Shown here in pieces: positions 8,115 to 24,850 of a stretch of 64,000 bases of DNA. The DNA lies in contig MNCI01016273.1 in the NCBI GenBank assembly GCA_015680685.1, positions 624,398 through 688,397 of the forward strand, read 5' to 3'. The notes beneath the pieces were generated by a model. It did not search any database, was not told where the DNA came from, and worked only from the letters and a program-made list of their open reading frames with translations. Within the stretch, counting starts at the first letter, position 1; every line of letters starts with the position of its first letter. Origin of the DNA: Gnetum montanum. Taxonomy: Eukaryota; Streptophyta; Gnetopsida; Gnetales; Gnetaceae. The position numbers and the translations under genes were made by a program.

Positions 8115-11008
8115 GTAAGGTTTTTGCTCTTGCTTCTTCGGTGTTTCTGTGATTAGCGGTAGAGAGTACGGCGTCCGTTTCTTGCTGCCTTAGGGTCTGT
8201 TGAACGTTAATTGCTGTGATTGTTAATGTCGAACGGCGTTTGGTACCTTTACTCTTGATTTTGTTGTTTAGAGCTTGAATGGGAAGATTGTGCAGCGTTT
8301 GATGCTTCGATGTTCTTTGTATCATCCATAGTTGCGATGTTCTTCCATGCTTTGTTTCTGATTCTGCGACGTACATGGATCGAATGCAAATTTGTGGCGT
8401 TTTCTTGTTTTATTTTGTTTCTTTGCTTGAAATCTGTGGCGGAAAAGATGAAAATATCCTTGCTACTTTTAGACATTTAATCTAAGTCTCTGGCAGTGAG
8501 TGGTTTATAAAGCGTAAGGTTTTTATAGTTTTTATTAACGGATAATTGTACTCAGAGCGTGAGTTCTCTGCAATAATAGTTTTGGCAATGCCAACTCGTA
8601 CATGGACGCCTTAGTTGTGCAACTAAGCGTGCCCTTGCTGTGGGAGTCGAGAAGATCTCGTTGTGCGGCCGCCTACCAAAAGGTGCCGTGACGAGGGTCG
8701 CTGGTGGCGCTGACATGATTCTTGAAAAATTTATTTTCAGATGTGTATCACATCGCAGCCTGTTTTAGTGTTTTAAAGGAATTTCTCAAACTTCTTCGTA
8801 TGTGACCTGTAGCTAATCAATGGAGTTTGATCTGTGCTATAGTTATTTTTATGCAATATCAAGAAAATTAAGCAGATTTTCCTCTGATTTCGTTCTTACA
8901 CAATTTGTGCATATCAGAGTCACATTGTTACAATTTTTTTTATTTTAGCATTTTTTACAATATTTTATTATTTTATTATTTTTACATTCTTAGTACATTT
9001 CGATCAATTGTATAAGGTTTTTCATATAGAACTTTGGTCTGTTATATATTTGAGTTATTTTTAAAGCTTCATCCATGGTACTGGTTAAGTTATAGATTTC
9101 TAAAAGTAGTTTTAATTGGTTAAGATCTAAAATTCCCTTATTGTGTACATTCCATTGATTTTACCTTTAAAAATTACATTTTTAGTGAAGGGACCTTCAA
9201 TTAGAAGTGTAGTAAGTTCTTCAGGATTGATCTCTTGCACAGGGATTTAATTGCGCGTTGTTTTTTGTTTAATTTTGCTAACTCTGTTTCTGTACCATAT
9301 TTTAGCCATAGCTGTTACATGCGACAAATGGTCTACCAAACCCAGTTATAAAACTAACGAAAGACCGATCAACTTCTGCCTTTTCCATAAAAAAACATTT
9401 CCCGTTTTGGGAGATGAAGTATAATTTATGTTGGAATTATATTATTGTTGGTACACTCATCGTTTGGACTTTTATGAATTAAGAGGATTAACTTAGAAGT
9501 GGATGGTGGATTGAGAATTTTCATTTTCAGATGCTGATTACTTAGAGCTCTCTGGTATATATAATATTTGAAAAACAAAAAGTCTTGGACTTCATTAAAG
9601 GGAATGTGCTGTTCCATATATAAGAAAGTGACATAACACTCAATAAGACCATTGAGTTCCATATGGTTTGAAGTTAAAATAATATATGTTAATATTAAGT
9701 AAATGGTCATATGGGCGTGCTACTTATTATTCTGGTAAAATAAGGCATTGCTCTCTAGGGTAATAAGTATTGTTTGAGAGCAGGGGCTGTTATTTGGAGT
9801 GATGGTAAGGCTTTTGTTTCTCAAGCCATGGTAAGGATTTGAGCCTAGGTGTAGCCACTTAGAAAGAGGTTAGATTTTTGCTCATCTATGTACCCTTCCT
9901 TGTCCACACATGGTGATATAATCATTGAGCCTTAGGGTGATGACCGTTTTAGGTGTTGTCTGAGAACATAGTTAAGGATTTTTTTCCTTGGAAATCTTTG
10001 AAATAGTTAGGTACTGTATGCTATTCAAATTCGATGTCTTCTATACCTGTGCGAAAATACATGGTAGTTTGTATAAAGCTTATCAATATATGAATCCATA
10101 TTCAAATGCAAGCTTAAAACAGTGTATGCATAGCAATAATTACACATTCATAATTATATTTAGTTATACATAGCAATAATGAAATTGGTAGGTTGCCATC
10201 TATATATTTAGTTGTGCTATACAGTAAAAGTGTATTTTGGTATCTTAGCTTCAATCCTTGCTGTAGGATGAGCCACTCCAGTGCATGATTTTTGTCATTC
10301 CATTGGCAAGGAAAGCAGCATCAGCTATTTATGGTTATGAGACATGCTATTCATTTGTTTTTGTTAAAATTTAAACATGTATAGTAAGCCCAGGAAGTAT
10401 ATGCACATGTTCTGTAATAATATATAAAGATTTATTTCTGGTGAAACAAACGAGAATTTAATTTGAAACTGAGCCTGAAATTTATGATCAATCCTAGAAA
10501 AAGATACGAGGGATCAATTGGGCAGAACAGTTATACATGGCGAGAAATTTAAAGTCTTGTTAACGTAATGTTCCAAGGTCAAATTGCTATGGTAGGACCT
10601 TGAAGAGTTCAACCGTCTCTGTGTTATTCTATCCTAATTGTGTTTTAATTTAATGTTTGATGTTCTAATTTTTATTTGGGCACATAGAACAAAGCAGACA
10701 CAGGCAGATTAATTTTGTTTTTGATTAGATCTTCTGTTTTATGTTTACATAGATGGCACTACAAATTATGAGAAATGAACTTGATGTGCTTTATCATGAA
10801 TAATTAACGTAGTATACCAAATTAATCTATAAAAGGGGAAGGGTGAAGATGCCATATTTTGGTGCATTAAAGATTTAATTATATTTTTACCGTTTAAGTG
10901 CTTTGGTAATCTCATATTTTTTGAAGAATTTTATTCGTGTTGGATTTCATGTTATAGCATTTTCAATCTACTAGTGTTAATCAATTTTTTTTTTTTAAAT
11001 TACGACAG
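8115..11008 (+). other. Leader intron of the kinase gene (inferred)
   Basis: AT-rich sequence bounded by GTAAGG and a T13 tract with AG. It holds the SINE-like piece at 9795-9960 and otherwise nothing recognisable. The short open frames in it lack codon structure or similarity. Confidence 0.45.
9795..9960 (+). mobile_element. SINE-like element (possibly Au-type)
   Basis: GGAGTGATGGTAAGGC (A-box-like) is followed about 25 bases later by GGATTTGAGCC (B-box-like). A body containing TGTACCCTTCC and CACATGGTGATATAATCATTGAGCC follows, resembling widespread plant tRNA-derived SINEs. Ends and target duplications are unclear. It lies inside the leader intron in the same orientation as the gene. Confidence 0.4.
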
Positions 11009-11088
11009 CATTACATAGCGAGGGTATTTGGGAGAGCGTCTTGAGCAAGTCTATTTTCAAAGGATTCCAAGAGGCCACTTCTTGGCAT

Positions 11089-13559
<2,471 letters not shown>

Positions 13560-15780
13560 ATTATCTCACATTTCATGTGAGGTAACTTGTATCTTACATC
13601 TCTCCTACTCAAATGTTGGATTTTGCAATATGCAGCCATAACTCTTATTTGTAAGTGTATGAAAGTGGCTTTGGATGGGGGAGAGCCTTATTTTAAATAC
13701 CATTGTACCATTTTGTTTCTATTGTGGAAGTTACAAAGCTCAGATTCATCATTTCAGGTTGTTTGATAGAATATACATGTTTCTATGTACTGAACATGGC
13801 TTCTGACTGCAAATATCTAGCATATCCTTCAATCCTTTTGCGAAACATGAAAATAACAGGTTCTTTTTTGTAATGGTTAAGACTTTGGCCCCTAGAAATC
13901 CTAGGAGTGCTTTTGCATACTAGATCATCTATCCAATGGTCACTAACTGAGAATACGTTGTATGGTGATGTATCTCATGTTGAAGCAATATTGATTTGAC
14001 AGAAGCATAAGAATGCTCATTTTCCTCTGATATCACATTAGAGGTGTGGGTTTAGCCATGGGTAAAGACTTAAATCGTATAGAAACTCTGCTATAAAAAA
14101 ACCTCAATGTTATCTTTGAACCAATGGCATGTGTTATTTTGTGCACTCTTAATGAAACAAAGTTATATTGTAAATGGTTATATATTTATATGTGCACCAA
14201 ATGTTTATTGAATGACGTAGTCACCGTTTCTGTGGGATACAATCAAAACTGCCTTCGGATATTGTTTAATATTTTAAAGGATTTCTGGTATATGGTATCT
14301 GGTCTTAATGGGGCTTTGTATTGCTTACTTGTATGTTTCCTTGGCATTGAATATGAATAGAAATATGATTACTTACCTGTATTCCATGGATTATTTATTT
14401 CGTGTACCTGGAAGAACGGATTCGAATTATACTTTGTGGTGGAGAAGCCATACGATGTTTAGGACTCTATCTGGAAAATTGGTTAAATCTGTGTTCGTTT
14501 GCTAATGTCATTATTTTGCAGCCTACTTTTGACAGATAATTAAATCTATTAAGTTTTTAATCAGTGGGTTCAAAATATTGTTCCAACTTACAAAATGCAC
14601 ATGAAAAGGATGATATATATGATTTGCCGGGAAAATTAAATATTTTGTGTAAGGGTTATTTAATGGATGTTTTTGCTGGTCAAAACCGATTGTATTCTGA
14701 TGTTTTGGTCATTTTCAGATAACGACGCTGCTGCAAATTTTAAGATACAGGATTCTTGTATTACGGATGGTAGGAAAAGTGGAGGTTGTTTTAGTGTGTG
14801 TGATTTTCACGGTCTACTACCTCTTCAGCTGATCTTGAAAATCAACCGAATGTGATTCTGTGATTTTTCTTTCAAAAGGTAATCACTTAAAGGTTGCCCA
14901 TTTTTGCGATCGAGGTTCAAGGTTCATTTGCTCATTTTTTCTGAGGTGGGGGGTTCAATGTTCATCTGCTCATTTTTGCCAAAGGTGGGTCATAGGAGGT
15001 TAGTGAGATCTCAACTTTTTGCATGCACAAGAGTCTAGGGATGGACTAACAAGACTGACAGAAGAAACTTGAATGGATTAGAAAAGGGTAAATGCAGAAG
15101 CGGTGAGACTTGGCCAACAAGTCAATTAGCTTTTGAAGCGTGAAAGCATTCACCACTCCATCAACCGGTGAGGATAGACCTGAAAGATCCCCTTTAGAGG
15201 TGCAATATAACATTGTCACTTTGAATTGTTTCTGGTCTCAATTATTTCGTGGTCTAATCATTGATGACGCTAGATTAAGTGAAGTGGTGTAAAATCATAT
15301 AGAAGCTAAAGAATCTAGTTTGATTTTTTTGCTTTTTTGCACATGTGCAAGATAGGTTTCCAAATTCGACATTACCGAAATCATCTCTTTGGTCCTTGTT
15401 AAGCTAAATAAGCAATTTCTTACATTATGGTTTGGCTAGGTAATGAACGTGGATGTGTCCCATCACGATGAAACAAGCTTTTGATCTTTGGATCAAGATT
15501 TGATTGTAAGTAGTATTTAACTCTACTAGAGTTTCTTGTAAGTAGTATTTAACTCTACTAGAGTTTCTACCAAGAGTGACTTCTAGACCTTCAAAGCCAT
15601 TAGAGCCAGCATAGCATAATAATTGGTGATCCCAAACTTACATTAGCTTGGTCTTCTCAAGTAATGTAGTAAGTTGGTCATGAACTTGGCATCCTAGCCA
15701 AATGGAAGAGCACTAATTTAAGAGACATAAAATCAACTCATCTTTTTATAATCATGATCATGGTAATAATACCAATTTAT
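13560..15780 (+). other. 3' flank of the kinase gene
   Basis: Probably 3'UTR directly after the stop, then AT-rich flank with no recognised gene. A TTTTCAG acceptor-like site at about 14713-14719 could mark an alternative 3' exon, but I see no coding support. A ~29-base motif (GTTCAAGGTTCATTTGCTC and a variant) occurs twice at 14912-14980. At 15504-15567 a 32-base unit starting TTGTAAGTAGTATTTAACTC is repeated exactly in tandem. Confidence 0.5.
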
Positions 15781-15789
15781 AGATAGGTG

Positions 15790-16760
15790 CTTTTGGAAGG
15801 TTTGTTGGTCGGAGAGCCTAAGGATTTAATGGTTGAGGGTTGTAGAAGGGATAAGGTTCTCCATAGCATTAGTTAGGGTTTGTGGATGTGAGTGTTGCAT
15901 TGACAATTAGCAGAATGGTTGGTTCCATAGAGAAGGCCAAGGTGCTAGGTCATGATTCAACAGTGTGGGTAGGAAAAAATTAAGAATTTCATTTGTAGAT
16001 GGAAAAAATTAAGAATTTCATTTGTAGATGGACTTAGGGACTGAGCATGTTTCAAGGTAGAGAACAAGTGTGGAAATGTGAATTTTCAATAGATCAATGA
16101 CCCAAATGAACTTGGGGTTTCTATATTGAAAACCATGTTTGCAACATAATGTTAAAGGTTTCAATTTACCTTGGTGGGAACTTTTAATGGATGCATGCTA
16201 GTTTTGAGGGATTTGCAAGCTTGGGCTCTCCCAGCTTGGTTAAGAGTCCCAGTTTAGATTAGCCCTTTACGAGGGAACATTGTCCTCTTGAACTTTTTAG
16301 AAGAAAAAGATAGGACATTGGTGGAGGCAGCATTGGCATGAAGGATTGGTCAGTTGATCATTTAGTTTGAGAAGTGGTTTCCTAGTCATTTGTTAATTCA
16401 TAAGGAAATCGATGAATGGATACAAAGCAAGAATTGGCTTGTGGTATGGATAGGTTTTCTTAGGCTACCTATTAATTTTTGATTTGATGGTGTTCTTTAG
16501 CACATTGCTAAAATTTTTGGTGAGCTCCTAGTAATCAATTTGAGAACAACCAACAACGTTATCAAATCCATTGCACAAATGCATGTAAGAATTCTAAAAG
16601 ATGTTGATGTGATCTTGTAGGTTGCTCTAGAAGGGCTACATGAGTGGTTCCTCCAATTGTTATTCTTTAACAATTACTCAAACATTTACTGTATATGTGC
16701 AAAGCAAAGGCATATCTCAAGAAATTGTTTGGTAAGCCCTAGGGATCACACACATAACAT
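15790..16760 (+). pseudogene. LINE ORF1 (DUF4283-like, zinc knuckle), broken
   Basis: Around 16460-16610 a broken frame reads LPINF, FDGVL, HIAKIFGELL and VRILKDVDVIL, the pattern of the plant LINE ORF1 nucleic-acid-binding domain (LP..YW...L..IA...G....VD). At about 16690-16735 CICAKQRHISRNC is a zinc knuckle relic. In living relatives this protein binds element RNA. Two near-exact 30-base units at 15971-16029 are a small tandem duplication inside it. Confidence 0.6.
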
Positions 16761-17399
16761 GGAGTAGATAACAACACAATTGATCCTATCTTTAGGCCTA
16801 ACATACCAACCATATGGCTCCCCACTTTTTCCAACAATTTAATCACATCAACGTGCTGAGGCAGCAACCATCCATGAAATAGCCAGTGGCCCGGTGATTT
16901 CTCATCCATTGGAGATAGAGGTTTCTACTGATAGGAAGAAGCTTGATTTTGCGACTCTATAATTTTTTGTGGATTCCAATCTTGTTGGTATCATAGAAGA
17001 CTTGGAGAAGGTTTGGCAAGTGATCAGTGAAAAGAAATTGAACAAGCCTAAGAATAGTGAGAGTTCATGGTAGACTTTTATGAAGATGCAGTAGACCTTG
17101 AACAATGGAGACCCTAGGCAAGGACATTAGAAGTGGTAGAGATAGGGGTCACAAAGTTGGAATTTGAGATTTGAAAACCATACGCACCATTTGACAAGGA
17201 TGGGTTTGACTTAAGGGGAAGGCCTTGGTTGGCTCACATCCTTGGATGATAGATGGAAAGAGATAATGTAGATGGCAAGTAGAGTACTTTGGATGAACAC
17301 CTCAAAAGCTAGTAGAGCCTACTGATATAGATGACATTGTCTCGAGTAAACCCTCTAATTTTCATCATAATATGCAAATCGATAGTAGATGGGCTATCT

Positions 17400-20300
17400 T
17401 GCAACCCCTCATGTAATCATAATTGTTATTTCTTGGAATTATGTTAGTTTACGAAGTCCAAGTAAAATTTATTTTTTTCAAAACCTTTTGTTTGATTAGG
17501 ATGTTGACATAGTATTCTTGCAAGAAACTAAGGTTGAATGCTTCTTTTGGTACTCCTAGTTGGATTGGTCAAGAGTTGCCATCCTTGTGTGTGGCTTTAG
17601 TGGTGGTCTTACTTGCCTTTGAAGGGAGAAATTGTAGTTTAGTCAATCCATTAGTTCCTTCAACATGCATAGCATTGTTGGAGAAGGAATGAAGATCTTC
17701 AATGTTTATGAACTAGCTTGTCATAATCAAAGGCATGATTTCAAGTAGGATGTCTTGAAGATTGGACTAGAGAAGGACTAGATCATGGAAGGAGACTGGA
17801 ATCTCACTTGTAGGAAAGAAGAGAGATTTAATACTACATCCAACAACATGAATGCTAATCTTTTTGATGAACTAGAATTTGAGGATGGTCTAGCTTAATT
17901 GCATGTACCCTTGTGCTGCTTCACTTGGAAGAGACCCAATGCTCAAGAGCATTAGTTAACCTTCTATATGAATCAATTCTTGATCTCCAGATATATTTGG
18001 ATTAAGCTACAACCCAATAATGTTAATAAAGATGAAGGTTTAGAGATTAATGAAGGATGGTGGTCTCTCATAACCAAAATGATGCATAATAGAAAATGAA
18101 TTAATAACTGATAATAGATTTTTTTGAGAGGTCTTGAGTTCAATCTCCATCATCATCCAACTTATTAATTTTTATATTTATATCAATAATAATAATAATT
18201 AACAAGTTAATTAATATCAATTATTCTGTAGCATTAAATACCCTACAAATATGGCTTTATTTAAAATAACAATACTTATTCATAGTAATGATAATAAATT
18301 AATTATTAATTACTATAATAATTATAAAAAATAAATAAATCTTTAGCCAACATTTTTTAAAAATAATAAATTCGATAATAAGTATGATTGACTTTTCCTA
18401 GGAAACATATTTGGATTATCATTGACTGACTTTTCCTAGGAAACTTCAAGGCAAGATGGTTGGAATGTTGAGTTTTTGAAGGAATTTTGAGATATTTTTG
18501 GTAAGGAGTTTGAAGGCCTTCTTCATGTTGGGTTCTCACATGAAATAGTACCCAAAGCTTGGAATAATACCAACATTGTGATCTTGCCTACACGTGAATA
18601 AATTAGATCATCTACAAAGTAATTATCTTTACAAGTTCATGTTTAAGATCCTTGTGAATAGACTCAAACCCCTTTGCCTAAGCATTATTGAAGCTAATTA
18701 GTTAGGTTTTGTTCCAAAGAGATCCATAACTGATAGTATTATTTCAGCCCTTGAAGCAATTCACTAGGCTCACATCTATAAGAAAGAAACTTATTTATCA
18801 TGTTGAACCTCACTAAGGCCTATGATAAACTTATTGGGATGTTCTTCATTGCATGCTCAAACAGCTAGATTTTAGTGACTAGGTCTACAGGTTTATTCAT
18901 TATATGATTAGCATTGTCTATTATCCAGTAGCTATTCATGATCATATTCCTTGTTAATTCTTCCCAAGATAGGGGTTATAACAAGGTGATCCACTCTTTC
19001 CATATCTTTTCATGATCATTACTAATAACTTGTATCAATGGCTATTGGCCTTGAATGTAACTTCACCTTCCTCCTAGAATCTCAGCTCCCTAAGGTATGT
19101 TGATGATACAATTCTCTTCTTTTTGGCATTTGTCCCTAAGGTTCATAATGTCAAAAATGCTTTAGATGAATTTTGTACATTGATTAGACTAAAAGTGAAT
19201 TCAAACAAAATAGGCCTCTACCATGTGGGTTGCCCACTAGAGCGCTTTAAAAGATTAGCATGTATCTTTGCTTGCCCAATAGGCATACTATTGAATTTCT
19301 CTATGGGCCAAAATTTTTCACTATGTTAAAGAAGTTTTGTCTATTAGAAGGCTATTTTGGTGAAGCTGTAGAAAAAACTAGTTAATTAGAAAGGTACATT
19401 TTTATCCTCTACTAATAATCTCAACCTAGTCAAAGCAATGCTTTCTAGCAGCCTTGTTTATAGCATAATGCTCATTGTTCCCCTAACTAGTTTTATTTTT
19501 CAAGTGAATGATCTCATCTGTAAGTTCCTCTGGTCTAAGGTGAAGGAGCACCAATGCTTTTATTTAGTTTCCTAGGATAAGGTTGTTGTCCCTATGAAGG
19601 CTTAAGGATGTGACATTTCAAATTTTAGGAAGTAGGCTCTAATGTTATTGGCCAAGCTTACTTTGGAGGTTTGATCAGGATCAAAGAAACCTTAGTTATT
19701 GCTATGTTAAATAGATACCAAAGTCTTTGATAGGGCACTACCCAAGCTTTGGAGGTTTGAAAACCAGTGACAAAAGGTTAGACCTTACTTCAGTCATTAG
19801 GGAAGTGGTCCTTTGGTTTAGTTGTAGTGCCCATCTTCTAACTTCTAGCTAGTGAGGCTTCTATCAATTCCATTGGAGAGGCCTTTTTTATCACCACATG
19901 CACTCTTGGCAATACTCACTATTAGTTGGTTCAAGGATGATTTTACATTGGGACATGGTAAACCCCATCCATTCAAGAAAGGGGGAGATCCAAAATTAAC
20001 TAAAGGCTAAACATAAAATTTTGGAGGACCGCCAACCATCAAGCACATCAACAAATAATACTCTCATCTTTAACATTATTAACTAGACTTATTAGATCCT
20101 CATGCTAGTTAAAAGTTTGTTATGCACCTTCCTAGGATGGCACATAATATGAAAGCTTCATTATCATTGCAAGATATAGTTTTTTATGTGGTAACTAATC
20201 CAAAAGGCCATGCTAACATAGGATAAGTTACAAAGAAGAGGGTTCTTTTTAGCACTTAGGTGTACTATGTATTTTGAAGAGGGAGAGTCTTCTTATCATA

Positions 20301-21150
20301 TTTTTATTAGGTGTAATTTTGCCTAGGGCACCAAGGTCATTCTCCACATGTTGGCTAGAGTTAATTAGGATCAATGTTGGGACATGATCATGGAGGGTGG
20401 CATTATGAAAGGACACTTGCATGAACTTGCATCATGGATGGAAGTGGTTTGAGAGATGTGATTCAAATGTAATACAACGATCTTTTACAGGAAATGCCCT
20501 AACCTCTCATTTAAATGTGTGAGCAAGGCTATTGGAAACTTCCGACTTTGGAAGAACATGCATAAATGCATCATGGTCATTGTGAATGTTCTAGAAAACA
20601 CACCAACATAATTCCACTAGCCACAATGATCTCATATGGTCAATAACTCACCCTCTTCTCCAGTACATTGGCTAGGCTCAATACCTTTTTGCTCTTTAAC
20701 TCTATCCTACCTAATGAGTTTTAAAGGTTATCACAACATGGAAGGATGATTGTTTTATAATAGAGTAGGTGCAAGTCAAGGTTTCTATGGAGTTTTAATT
20801 GAAGCCACCGATATCCTCAACTAGGAGTTTCTCATGGATTGAGTCAACCACTAGGGCATGACCATGATGCACCATTTTTTTGGAATTGATCCTACCCTAG
20901 TGCAATGTAAAGTTACATATCAATGCATGGACTTGTCATCTCTTTGGGCTGAGCTCATGCAATGGGTGATTAGGTATGTAATCCTTGATGCTAAGGTTTT
21001 CATGTTAACTAGGTTTTATTTTAGATTGCTTTGCTCATTTAAGCCTAGAGCCATGACCAACATAGTTAACTTGCCAACTTGGCTGGCTAGGATGCTAGCT
21101 TCTAAGATTCATTTTGCCACCCATTTTTACATCTTGTAGATTTTGCATGT
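17400..21150 (+). pseudogene. LINE ORF2 (endonuclease, reverse transcriptase, zf-RVT), broken
   Basis: Endonuclease relics: VISWN near 17430, DIVFLQETK near 17500-17535, and GDWNLTCR near 17790. Reverse transcriptase relics: NRLKPLCL and a GFVPKRSITDSIISALEAIH-like part at 18655-18765, DLTKAYDKL-like text near 18805, and the catalytic box YVDDTILFF at 19096-19122 followed by FCTLIRLKVNSNKIGLY. A zf-RVT-type box ESSYHIFIRCNFA lies near 20283-20325. The parts are in several frames with many stops, so no protein can be made. Confidence 0.75.
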
Positions 21151-21860
21151 GGGCCTACTAGCTCACCTAATTTAATAGGTGCGCAATTTTTGCATCTCTT
21201 TCATGTAAAATCTGCTCACCCTACTTGCATTGCCATATTCTTCATAGTCATTCATGATCCTTCCCCATTTATAATTTTCATCTAATTCTTTCCCATCCTC
21301 CATTCTTTCCAATGCTTCTTCTATCATAACCCCTACTTTCCTTGAACCCCTATTTTCCATGTCCTTAGACTTGTTTCCCTATTTGTGTATCCCTACAGTG
21401 CTTCTATTACTCTTCAAGCTTTGAATGATTCAAATGTGGAGGTCATCATCACTCCTAGCATGCATAAGCATCTTGCCAGTTCTAGCTCCTCCCCATCACA
21501 ATGTTCTAAGTGACTAGCTAGCATGCTAGTCATTGATCTTGCTTGATCTACTATGGAATCTTTGCAGTCTTAGTGTTGAGCCCTAGTTTTATTTGGTGTT
21601 GCAAACTCTTCCATGATGCATGCGGTGGTAATGCTGCTAACTCATGCTTTGTCCATAGCTAATCAGGCCATGTTGGATTTGGCCCCTTCTTTGACCTCCA
21701 ACAACAATTTAGGATGTCCTATGCATCCTACAATTGATCCCACACTACCATGGCATGTGGTTATTGCATTACAATATACCTAGTAGTTGCTTGTTCTCAA
21801 CTTACCTATCCATCATTTGGCTCTCAAGGTAAGCATTCATAAAAAATAAAAATCAAGAAT
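21151..21860. other. Unassigned stretch between LINE and element C
   Basis: I see no recognisable domain. It should hold the 3' end of element C, including any 3' LTR, but no family LTR end is evident. The open frame at 21172-21360 (minus) has no known signature. Confidence 0.4.
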
Positions 21861-21989
21861 GATCAAATATTTAAATTCAAAAATAACACAAAATTATTCC
21901 TAACTAGATAAACTAAGTAGGATAAAATTCCACAATACATGCAAATAAATAAAAAAATAAAAATAATAAAGCATGGTGGATTTTTCTCC

Positions 21990-24850
21990 CATGTCTAAGG
22001 CATGTTTATCACTTGATAGACCTCTAAGTAAACAACATGGGTTTGCTTATCTATAGCTCTTAGAGGTGAAAGATATTTCTTATAATGCTTTAGGTATTGG
22101 TCGTTTACCATGATGATCTTGTCTGGTTCATTAAGATGATAGATGTGCATAGCCCTAGGCAAATAATAAGTGTGGATGATATAGGGTTCTTTCCATTAAA
22201 ATTGAAAATTTCATAAATGAGGTAATTATTGTGGATTACAATAGAAAAAACCTTATCATATGGTTTAAAATCAAACTCTTGAGAGTATATATCATGGAAA
22301 TCCTTGGAATATGAATGTTCAAGCTCATTCCTCATCAAGGAGATTTTGTGGTTTTTATCTAACACATTTAGATTCATAAATCATTCTTTTGTGAAGAATC
22401 TAAGGTCATATCAAAATATTCTATACCACAGAAGGTTTTCATTTCAAGATCAATGAGTATGAGTGGAACTTATTCATAAACTAACTCAAATGGTGTATAT
22501 GCAATGGGGTTCTTCCATGCTATTTGGTAAGCCCAAAGAGCATCATTTAGCTTCATAGCCTAATCCCTTCTATTCTTATCAATCATTTTTCTTAAAATTT
22601 TTTAAATTTCATGATTAGTAACTTTTGCTTGATTATTGGTCTGTGAATGGTAAGGAGAAGATAATTTATATTTTATTGCATAAGATTCCGATAAATTTTT
22701 GAAAATGTAACTTGTAAATATATACCATTATTGGATATTAAAATTCTAGGCATTCTAGATGTGTGGAGTATGTTATTTAGAAGAAGCTAGTCATAGTTGA
22801 TGTAGAATAGTCCTTTATGGCAATTGCTTCTACCCATCTTGTCCAATAATTTATGCATACAATGATGTATGCCTTACCATTGAAGGGAGTAGATATGGAA
22901 CTAATGAAACCAATGTTCCACATATCAAAAGGTTCTAATGATGAGATATACTATTATGGATCTTCATTCATGAAGACATTTGTCCTTATCATTGGTAGTT
23001 ATCAAAACAATTGATGAAGAATTGAGCATCATGAAACATGCTAGGCAAGAAATAGCCCACAATTGGTAATTTTATTGCACTTGTATTTCCAACATAACTT
23101 CTACTATAAATGCTATGATGTGTAGTAGTCAAAATAGTATATTGGTTTTAATTAGGTATGCAACACCTTATAAGGTCATCTAGGCATCTCTTGTGGAGGT
23201 GCTTTTTGATGATCAAGTAAGGTTTTACCTAATGTTGGAATCTCTAGACCTTCTTCTTGTCCCACCCAAAAGAAGTTTTTTGGACCACCAAGTAGTTTAA
23301 GATATTAGTATACCATGGATAATCCCATCCATGTCATTTGTCAAAGATTACCTCACAAATATTATCATTAAGAAATTAATCAAGTAGCACATCCTCTTAC
23401 TTGTTGTGAATTCTCAATTTGGATGTATGACCAACTACCATGTTCCTAGCTCCTTTATGATCCATCATATATAGATCAAACTGCTGAAGTAGTACAAGCC
23501 ATTAAATCATACAAGGATTTACATTTGGCTTATTCATAAGGTACCAGATGGAACTATGATCAGTCTAAATGAAGACTTTGCATCCAAGAAAATAGTACTA
23601 GAGTTTTTTAGTGCAAAGATGATGGTCATGAACTCCTTCTCTATTAATTAAGTTGAGGCCTCACAATACTTTTGCTAGTATAATATATGGAATAAGACCT
23701 ATTCTTATCATCATCTTACATTAGGACAACTTCTAATATATGGTTTGATGCATTTGTCATAATGGAAAAAGGATGAGTCTAATTTATGCATTATAACATA
23801 GTGGTTTTCATTAAACTTTTCTTCAAATATTTGAAGGTGTTTTCACATTCATTATTTCAAGAAAATATAATTTCCTTCTTTGTGAACTCAAAAAATGATT
23901 TGACTATTCTTGAAAAATCATTCATTAATATTTAATAATAGTTGATATGAAAGAAAATTTCATACCTCCTTAACTATCATGGATACTTGCATTATGTTTT
24001 GGATGATAACAATCTTTCTCAAGATCTACTTCTATCTCGTTTTGAGAAACCTTGAGGCTAAGGATAATATTCTTAGTTACCATGAGTTGGAAAATTTTCC
24101 AATTAAGCTTAAGATTGACTTGGTAGAAATGGTGCATGATAGCCTTAATCATTTTAAAGACTTCTTGGAATGTTTTTTCATACATGGAAAAATCATCCAT
24201 GAAGACTTCTACACTCTTACTAATGTAATTCTAGAAAATAGAGATTACTGACCTTTTTAAGGTTATGGGTGCATTGCATAAACCAAAGGGTATCTTCTTG
24301 AAAGTAAATTTTCCTCATGGGTAGAGAACGATAGTCATAGCTTGATCTTCTAGTGCTATTTGTATTTGATTGTAACTTGCGTATTCATCAAGAAAACTAT
24401 AGTTCTCTTGACTAGAGATATTCTCAAGTACCTAGTCAACATATGGTAATGAGAAGTGGTCTTTGAAAGTTGCAACATTCAAAAGCCTATAGTCAACACC
24501 CACACATCATTCATTATCTTTTTTGGATACAACTACTGTAGGACTCACCCACCCACTATTAGAGATTAATGTAATAAAATCTATTCTTAATAGATGGATG
24601 ATTTTATTACTCATAACATCTTGCATGTTTGGATTTAGTAGTCATGTACTCTTTTCTAAGGTTTGACACTTGGATTTGTGTAGATGCAGTGTTGATAGAT
24701 GAAGGAATCAATTCTTGTAAGTTCATCATGGGATCAAGTAATTACAAACTTCCATTTGGTAACTACATGTTTCAAATCCTTTTTCTTTTGGAGTATCAAG
24801 GATGCATTGATAATGACATGATAGTTTTCTATGAGGAATATTTATCCTAA
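21990..24850 (-). pseudogene. Element C reverse transcriptase, RNase H and integrase, broken
   Basis: Read on the minus strand: WVSPTVVVSKKDNE and VDYRLLN (about 24560-24480), PFGLCNAP (about 24300-24270), the catalytic box FMDDFSMY (about 24210-24185), a decayed RNase H region, then the integrase core end DALWAYQIAWKNP near 22540-22490 and the integrase tail FKPYDKV near 22265 onward. The residues match plant gypsy elements of the Athila/Tat side; the tail shows no chromodomain. Stops and small indels break every domain. Confidence 0.8.

Larger units (their letters stand above)
15780..21150 (+). mobile_element. Decayed L1-type LINE retrotransposon
   Basis: The order of recognisable relics is that of a plant LINE: ORF1 with a DUF4283-like part and zinc knuckle, then ORF2 with endonuclease, reverse transcriptase and zf-RVT zinc region, perhaps followed by an RNase H-like tail. 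Stops and frameshifts are frequent throughout, so the copy is old. Neither a clear 5' end nor a poly-A tail with target duplication is visible; the limits are where similarity fades. Confidence 0.75.

Noticed and set aside
7684-8118. Open frame of 144 codons in the kinase leader
   Set aside because: Cys/Phe/Gly-rich translation of a GT-rich 5'UTR with no known domain; it runs through the probable donor at 8114. Treated as noncoding leader.
13870-14110. Possible further SINE (TAATGGTTAAGACTTTGG)
   Set aside because: A-box-like start only; no B box at suitable distance.
20858-21139. Open frame of 93 codons at the end of the LINE as a separate gene
   Set aside because: It lies where the RNase H-like tail of LINE ORF2 is expected and has no start context or domain of its own.
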